Translations under genes and position numbers: made by a program
Shown: positions 6,088 through 9,427 of the stretch, in pieces
Numbering within the stretch: the first letter of the stretch is position 1
Layout: every line of letters begins with the position of its first letter
Assembly (NCBI GenBank): GCA_041685075.1
Contig: JAWLGN010000215.1
Span: 1 to 9,427 of the forward strand
Length of the DNA: 9,427 bases
Reading direction: 5' to 3'
Source of the DNA: JAMCRM01 sp041685075
Lineage (GTDB): Bacteria; Acidobacteriota; Terriglobia; Bryobacterales; Bryobacteraceae
Notes under the pieces: generated by a model
Database searches by the model: none
What the model saw: the letters and a program-made list of their open reading frames with translations, nothing else
What the model was told of the DNA's origin: nothing

Positions 6088-6937
6088 GACCATCGGGATG
6101 ATCTCGAAGCCGGGCGTTACCCAGGCCTACGAGTTGGTGCCGGCGCTGCTGGAGTGGCTGGAAAAGCGCGGCATCGAGGTGCGCAGCGACCAGGAGACCG
6201 CGGCCTACGGCCCCTCGAAGCTGACCCTGCCCCGGGCGGAGGTTCCCGAGGGCTGCGACCTGGTGATCGTGCTGGGCGGCGACGGCACGCTGCTCTCCGC
6301 CGCCCGCGCCATCGGCCAGCGGGAGATTCCGCTCTTCCCCGTCAACCTGGGTGGGCTGGGTTTCCTCACCGCCATCACGGTGGATGAACTCTACCCCGAG
6401 CTGGAGCGCGTGCTGCGCGGCGAGCACCGCATGGCGCGGCGCCGCTTCCTGCATGCCGAGGTGCAGCGCTGCGGCCAAACCGTGGCCAGCTACGAAGCGC
6501 TCAACGACGTGGTGCTCACCAAAGCCGCGCTGGCCCGCATGGTGGACCTGGACGCCCACGTGGACGATCAGTTCGTCTGCGCCTACAAGGCCGACGGCCT
6601 CATCATCTGCACTCCCACCGGCTCCACGGCTTATTCGCTTTCGGCCGGCGGGCCCATCATCTTCCCCTCGGTGCCGGCCATCTGCCTCACCCCCATCTGC
6701 CCCCACATGCTCACCAACCGGCCGGTGATTGTGCCGGCGACCAGTACCGTCCGGGTGCAGTGCCACGGCGAAAACGGCTCGATCTTTCTCACCATCGACG
6801 GGCAGATCGGGAAACCGCTGGAGAACGGCGACTGGATCGTGTGCCGGAGTTCGGGCCACTGGCTGCACCTGATCCGCCCGCCCCGCATGATGTTCTTCGA
6901 CGTGCTGCGGAGCAAGTTGAAGTGGGGGGAGCGTTGA
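6074..6937 (+). CDS. nadK: NAD kinase
   Basis: NAD kinase phosphorylates NAD to NADP in the cytoplasm, setting the NADPH supply used by, among others, fatty-acid and isoprenoid synthesis. The 287-residue protein has the family motifs. GGDGTLLSAAR (68-78) carries the catalytic aspartate, and NLGGLGFLT is at 91-99. ALNDVVL (142-148) corresponds to the 'NE/ND' substrate site. DGLIICTPTGSTAYSLSAGG (174-193) forms the nucleotide-binding glycine-rich region, and FLTIDGQ is at 238-244. The start at 6074 lies 14 bp inside tlyA and has AAGGA about 11 nt upstream; MQNIKTIGMISKPG is the expected N-terminus. The pairing of tlyA with nadK is conserved in many bacteria. The TGA overlaps the TTG start of the symporter gene. 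Confidence 0.96.
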   Translation: MQNIKTIGMISKPGVTQAYELVPALLEWLEKRGIEVRSDQETAAYGPSKLTLPRAEVPEGCDLVIVLGGDGTLLSAARAIGQREIPLFPVNLGGLGFLTAITVDELYPELERVLRGEHRMARRRFLHAEVQRCGQTVASYEALNDVVLTKAALARMVDLDAHVDDQFVCAYKADGLIICTPTGSTAYSLSAGGPIIFPSVPAICLTPICPHMLTNRPVIVPATSTVRVQCHGENGSIFLTIDGQIGKPLENGDWIVCRSSGHWLHLIRPPRMMFFDVLRSKLKWGER

Positions 6938-8154
6938 GGCGGCTCTCCCTGACGGCCTGGATCTTCATCGGGATGGGGGTCGGGGTCGCGCTGGGCGTTG
7001 CGGCGCCCGGTCCCGCGCAGGCGCTGGCGCCGGTGGGGTCAATCTTTCTGCGGCTGATCCGCTCCATCATCGCGCCCCTGATCTTCGCCACCCTGGTAGC
7101 CGGGGTGGCGGGCAGCGGCGACCTGAAGCGCATGGGCCGCATCGGGCTGAAAGCCATCGTCTACTTCGAGATCGTCACCACGGTGGCGCTATTTCTGGGG
7201 CTGGGGGCGGTGAACCTGGTGCGCCCCGGGGAAGGCATGAGTCTCGAAGCTACAGCCGCCGAAGCCGCCGTCCCCCGGACCGAAGTGAGCCTGGCGAGCG
7301 TGCTGGAGCACGTCTTCCCGGCCAGCGTGATCGACGCCATGGCGCGCGGCGACGTGCTGCAGATCGTGGTCTTCTCCTTCCTGTTCGGCGCGGCGTGCGC
7401 GGCCATCGGACAGAAAGCGCAACCGGTGGTGGCCTTCTGCGAGTCGCTGGCCGAAGTGATGTTCCGCTATACCCGGTACGTCATGTACCTGGCGCCGTTC
7501 GGCGTGGGCGCGGCCATCGCGGTGACGGTGGGGAGCAAGGGCTTCGGCGTGCTGTTCGGGCTGGGTAAGCTGATCCTCACGATGTATGCGGCGCAGGCCA
7601 TCTTCGTGGTGGGGGTGCTGGGGGCAGTGGTGGCGATTGCCCGCGTCCCCGCGCGGCGCTTCTTCCAGGCCGCCCGCGAGCCGTTCCTGATCGCCTTTTC
7701 GACTTCTTCGAGCGAAGCGGCGCTGCCGCGGGCGCTGGAGAACATGGAACGCTTCGGCGTACCCAAGCACATTGTGGGGTTTGTGCTGCCCACCGGCTAC
7801 AGCTTCAACCTGGACGGCAGCACCCTGTACCTCTCGCTGGCCTCGATCTTCGTGGCGCAGGCAGCGGGCGTGGACCTCTCGTTTGGCCAGCAATTGCTCA
7901 TGATGCTGACCCTCATGCTCACGAGCAAGGGCGTGGCCGGCGTGCCGCGCGCTTCGCTGGTGATCCTGGCGGGCACGCTGGGAACCTTCGGGCTACCCAT
8001 GGAAGGGGTGGCGGTGCTGCTGGGGGTGGATGCCGTGTTGGACATGGCGCGCACTTCGGTGAACGTGCTGGGCAACTGCCTGGCGAGCGCCGTAGTGGCG
8101 CGCTGGGAGGGCGTGGACCTCGCCGTGCCCGGACAGGCAGAGGCGGCGGGTTAG
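6934..8154 (+). CDS. Dicarboxylate/amino acid:cation symporter (SDF/DAACS family)
   Basis: This inner-membrane protein of 406 residues belongs to the Na+/H+-coupled glutamate/aspartate/C4-dicarboxylate symporters (GltP, GltT, DctA). Helices begin at residue 6. The first re-entrant hairpin has the serine-rich FSTSSSEAALPRALENME (255-272), close to the DctA form. Helix 7 has PTGYSFNLDGSTLYL (286-300), and hairpin 2 has TSKGVAGVPRASLVI (330-344). Helix 8 has GVDAVLDMARTSVNVLGN (364-381), with Asp370, Arg373 and Asn377 as ligand and ion residues. The last position of that motif is Asn381 where the archaeal GltPh has the sodium-binding Asp405, as in DctA. Substrate is therefore glutamate/aspartate or succinate/fumarate/malate, not decidable here. 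The frame is open upstream, but homology begins at RLSLTAWIF, and TTG at 6934 is preceded by a strong GGGGGGAG. That TTG overlaps the nadK stop (TTGA), so the transporter is coupled to the core operon. It ends 16 bp from the convergent stop at 8171. Confidence 0.92.
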   Translation: MRRLSLTAWIFIGMGVGVALGVAAPGPAQALAPVGSIFLRLIRSIIAPLIFATLVAGVAGSGDLKRMGRIGLKAIVYFEIVTTVALFLGLGAVNLVRPGEGMSLEATAAEAAVPRTEVSLASVLEHVFPASVIDAMARGDVLQIVVFSFLFGAACAAIGQKAQPVVAFCESLAEVMFRYTRYVMYLAPFGVGAAIAVTVGSKGFGVLFGLGKLILTMYAAQAIFVVGVLGAVVAIARVPARRFFQAAREPFLIAFSTSSSEAALPRALENMERFGVPKHIVGFVLPTGYSFNLDGSTLYLSLASIFVAQAAGVDLSFGQQLLMMLTLMLTSKGVAGVPRASLVILAGTLGTFGLPMEGVAVLLGVDAVLDMARTSVNVLGNCLASAVVARWEGVDLAVPGQAEAAG

Positions 8155-8170
8155 GCGCACACCGTCACCG

Positions 8171-9337
8171 TCAGGAGATCCAGCGCCCCAGTTGAACCGG
8201 AAGCGGATAGAGCCACCACACTCCGGCGCTGCCTTCGATATAGAACGTCGGGACGACCAGGGAAACGGCGGCGCTGATTGCGGTAAGCCGCTCCAGCCTT
8301 TTGTGCGGCTCGCTGCGGCTCAGAACGGTGAGCGCCACAAAAACCGCGGGCAGGCAGTAAGCCATGCTCCGGGTGACGTCGACGACAAGGAGTGCCCCAC
8401 CCACCATTACAACCAGTGCCCCGGCGAACGCCAGCGCCGCTCGATAGCGCTTCTGGGACAACAGTGCCGGCAGGGCCGCCCCAACCAGCAGCCAGGCGCC
8501 TCCCAGGCCGCTCCAGATCGCCAGCGGCATGATGTTGAGTTGGTCGACAAGCACCGAGAATCCTACGCCGCCCGGCACGGCTGAATACGAGTGAGCGGCT
8601 ACCACGTATGCTCGGACGCCCGGATAGGCTCCGCACGCGAAAAGCGTGGCAGCTTTCCGCTTAGAACTCCCTCCTCCGCACGATACAAAAGTAAAAACGC
8701 CGCGGCGAGAACCGCCCTTTCATCCGTCCAGGCCGCCGCGAACACCAGAAGGGCCGTGATGACTCATCGCCGCGCAACCAGCCCCAGCATGAGCAGGCAC
8801 AGGGCGAGGGCGTCGTAATAGCCGCCTCGCAGTTCATGAAAGGCCATTACACCCGGCCAGACGCTGGCGAGCGACAGGCACATAAACAGGGCGACCCTCC
8901 TGCTGCCCTGGCCGGCTTCATGGGCCAGATGCAGAACGGCGTAAAGAAGGACGATGCCGGCGATGGCGAAAAACATCAGCATGCCATTCCGGCGCAGCCC
9001 ACAGACTTTTGCCACCAGCGGGGGCGGTCAGGCGGAACGTCAGTTGGCTTTCGTGGGAGCCGGGCGGGAACAACCGGCTGGTATCAGCCAGAGGCCGGTC
9101 GAATTTAACCTGGGCCGAGCGCCATTTCTCATCGACAAACTCGGTGCGCAGGGCGTCATAGCTCGGGAAAGCCCGGAAGAGGGATATTCCAAGCACAATC
9201 AACAGAGCACGCACCGTCCAGCGTCCCGCGAGGAGGTTGTCGATGCCCCGCGCGCCCCGTTTCACCGCCCTCTCCAGCCACTTTGCGTGGGGCGCCTGGC
9301 GTCTACCCTGCCGCACCGCTATCTCAGGCGTGTTCAC
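8171..9337 (-). pseudogene. Polytopic membrane protein of unknown function, disrupted by two frameshifts and an in-frame TGA
   Basis: Three minus-strand segments join into one hydrophobic protein of about 388 residues. Segment 1 starts at GTG 9337 (VNTPEIAVRQG) and ends near SHESQLTFRLTAP. At the five-G run 9020-9024 the frame shifts; removing one G joins it to LVAKVCGLRRNGMLMFFAIAG. Segment 2 continues through VWPGVMAFHELRGGYYDALA to LGLVARR, then TGA at 8766-8764, then VITALLVFAAAWTDERAVLA in the same frame; a tryptophan codon (TGG) is the simplest ancestor. Near 8655-8680 the frame shifts back, giving RKAATLFACGAYPGVRAYVV. Segment 3 ends LYPLPVQLGRWIS at 8171. About nine or ten hydrophobic helices can be counted. 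I recognise no catalytic motif; the shape is that of bacterial multi-pass proteins often left as hypothetical. The two shifts cancel, and 8171-9337 is exactly 389 codons. Sequencing error is the main alternative to true decay. The start is uncertain: ATG at 9379 extends the frame, and a weak TACGAT lies 10 nt before the GTG. Confidence 0.7.
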
Positions 9338-9410
9338 AACATGAGATATCGTACACTCTCGCGGGCGGGTGTGCAGCACGCCGGACTATGCTGGAGATTC
9401 GGAGAATACG

Positions 9411-9427
9411 ATGCAGCGAAAAGCTTC
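9411..9427 (+). CDS. Start of an unidentified gene (runs off window)
   Basis: ATG at 9411 is preceded by GGAG at 9401-9404 with a 6-nt spacer, the best Shine-Dalgarno arrangement in the window. A TATGCT at 9387-9392 could be a -10 box giving a short leader of about a dozen bases. Only MQRKA and part of the next codon are visible, so no function can be suggested. A basic MQRK start would suit a signal peptide or membrane protein, but that is a guess. ATG at 9388 in another frame has no ribosome site and is less likely. The gene is divergent from the disrupted membrane protein gene. Confidence 0.45.

Noticed and set aside
9020..9024. Programmed frameshift or phase-variable tract at the five-G run
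   Set aside because: The run is too short for typical phase variation, has no slippery heptamer or stimulatory structure that I can see, and the shifted frame meets a TGA further on.
9388..9427. Alternative plus-strand start at ATG 9388
   Set aside because: It has no Shine-Dalgarno, while ATG 9411 has GGAG at an ideal 6-nt distance; the 9388 ATG more likely forms part of a -10-like TATGCT.
1..9427. CRISPR array, insertion sequence, tRNA or rRNA genes
   Set aside because: No regularly spaced repeats, transposase-like protein, terminal inverted repeats, tRNA arms or rRNA-like segments were seen on either strand.

Overview
The window is a densely packed stretch of a high-GC bacterial chromosome with almost no intergenic space; there is no gene-free stretch over 300 bases. 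The gene content is a chromosomal core operon flanked by secreted or membrane accessory genes: an FtsX/MacB-type permease pair, a secreted GH29 fucosidase, and large membrane proteins. This would suit an Acidobacteriota-like organism (for example the Solibacter/Bryobacter side). That placement is an inference from composition and gene style, since no rRNA or marker alignment is available here.

Layout. On the minus strand at the left are the start of one ABC permease (1-42), a complete FtsX-like ABC permease (46-1215) and a secreted GH29 alpha-L-fucosidase (1276-2673). Divergent from the fucosidase is fabD, malonyl-CoA:ACP transacylase (2717-3631). It ends 3 bp from a convergent minus-strand gene of the putative glycolipid-binding family (DUF1089/PF06475, 3635-4198), which carries one in-frame amber stop. 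Divergent from that gene begins a tight plus-strand operon: xseB (4254-4493), ispA (4490-5368), tlyA (5365-6087), nadK (6074-6937) and an SDF-family dicarboxylate/amino acid:cation symporter (6934-8154). Every junction in it is an overlap (ATGA, ATGA, 14 bp, TTGA). The right end holds a badly damaged minus-strand gene for a polytopic membrane protein (8171-9337), with two apparent compensating frameshifts and an in-frame TGA. A probable new plus-strand gene begins at 9411.

How the genes fit together. xseB-ispA-tlyA-nadK is a version of the conserved housekeeping cluster covering DNA repair, isoprenoid synthesis, ribosome methylation and NADP supply; the dxs gene often found between ispA and tlyA is absent. 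fabD feeds fatty-acid synthesis. The fucosidase points to use of fucose-containing glycans from outside the cell.

Most noteworthy signals. (1) Each of the five genes that lead a transcription unit has a TA(T/G)A(A/C)T hexamer ending 5-10 nt before its start codon and no clear Shine-Dalgarno, a pattern that suggests leaderless or near-leaderless transcripts. (2) Two minus-strand accessory genes are interrupted by stops or frameshifts while the core operon beside them is intact. (3) The promoters of the fucosidase and fabD appear to overlap physically. I saw no CRISPR array, insertion sequence, tRNA, rRNA or convincing intrinsic terminator.
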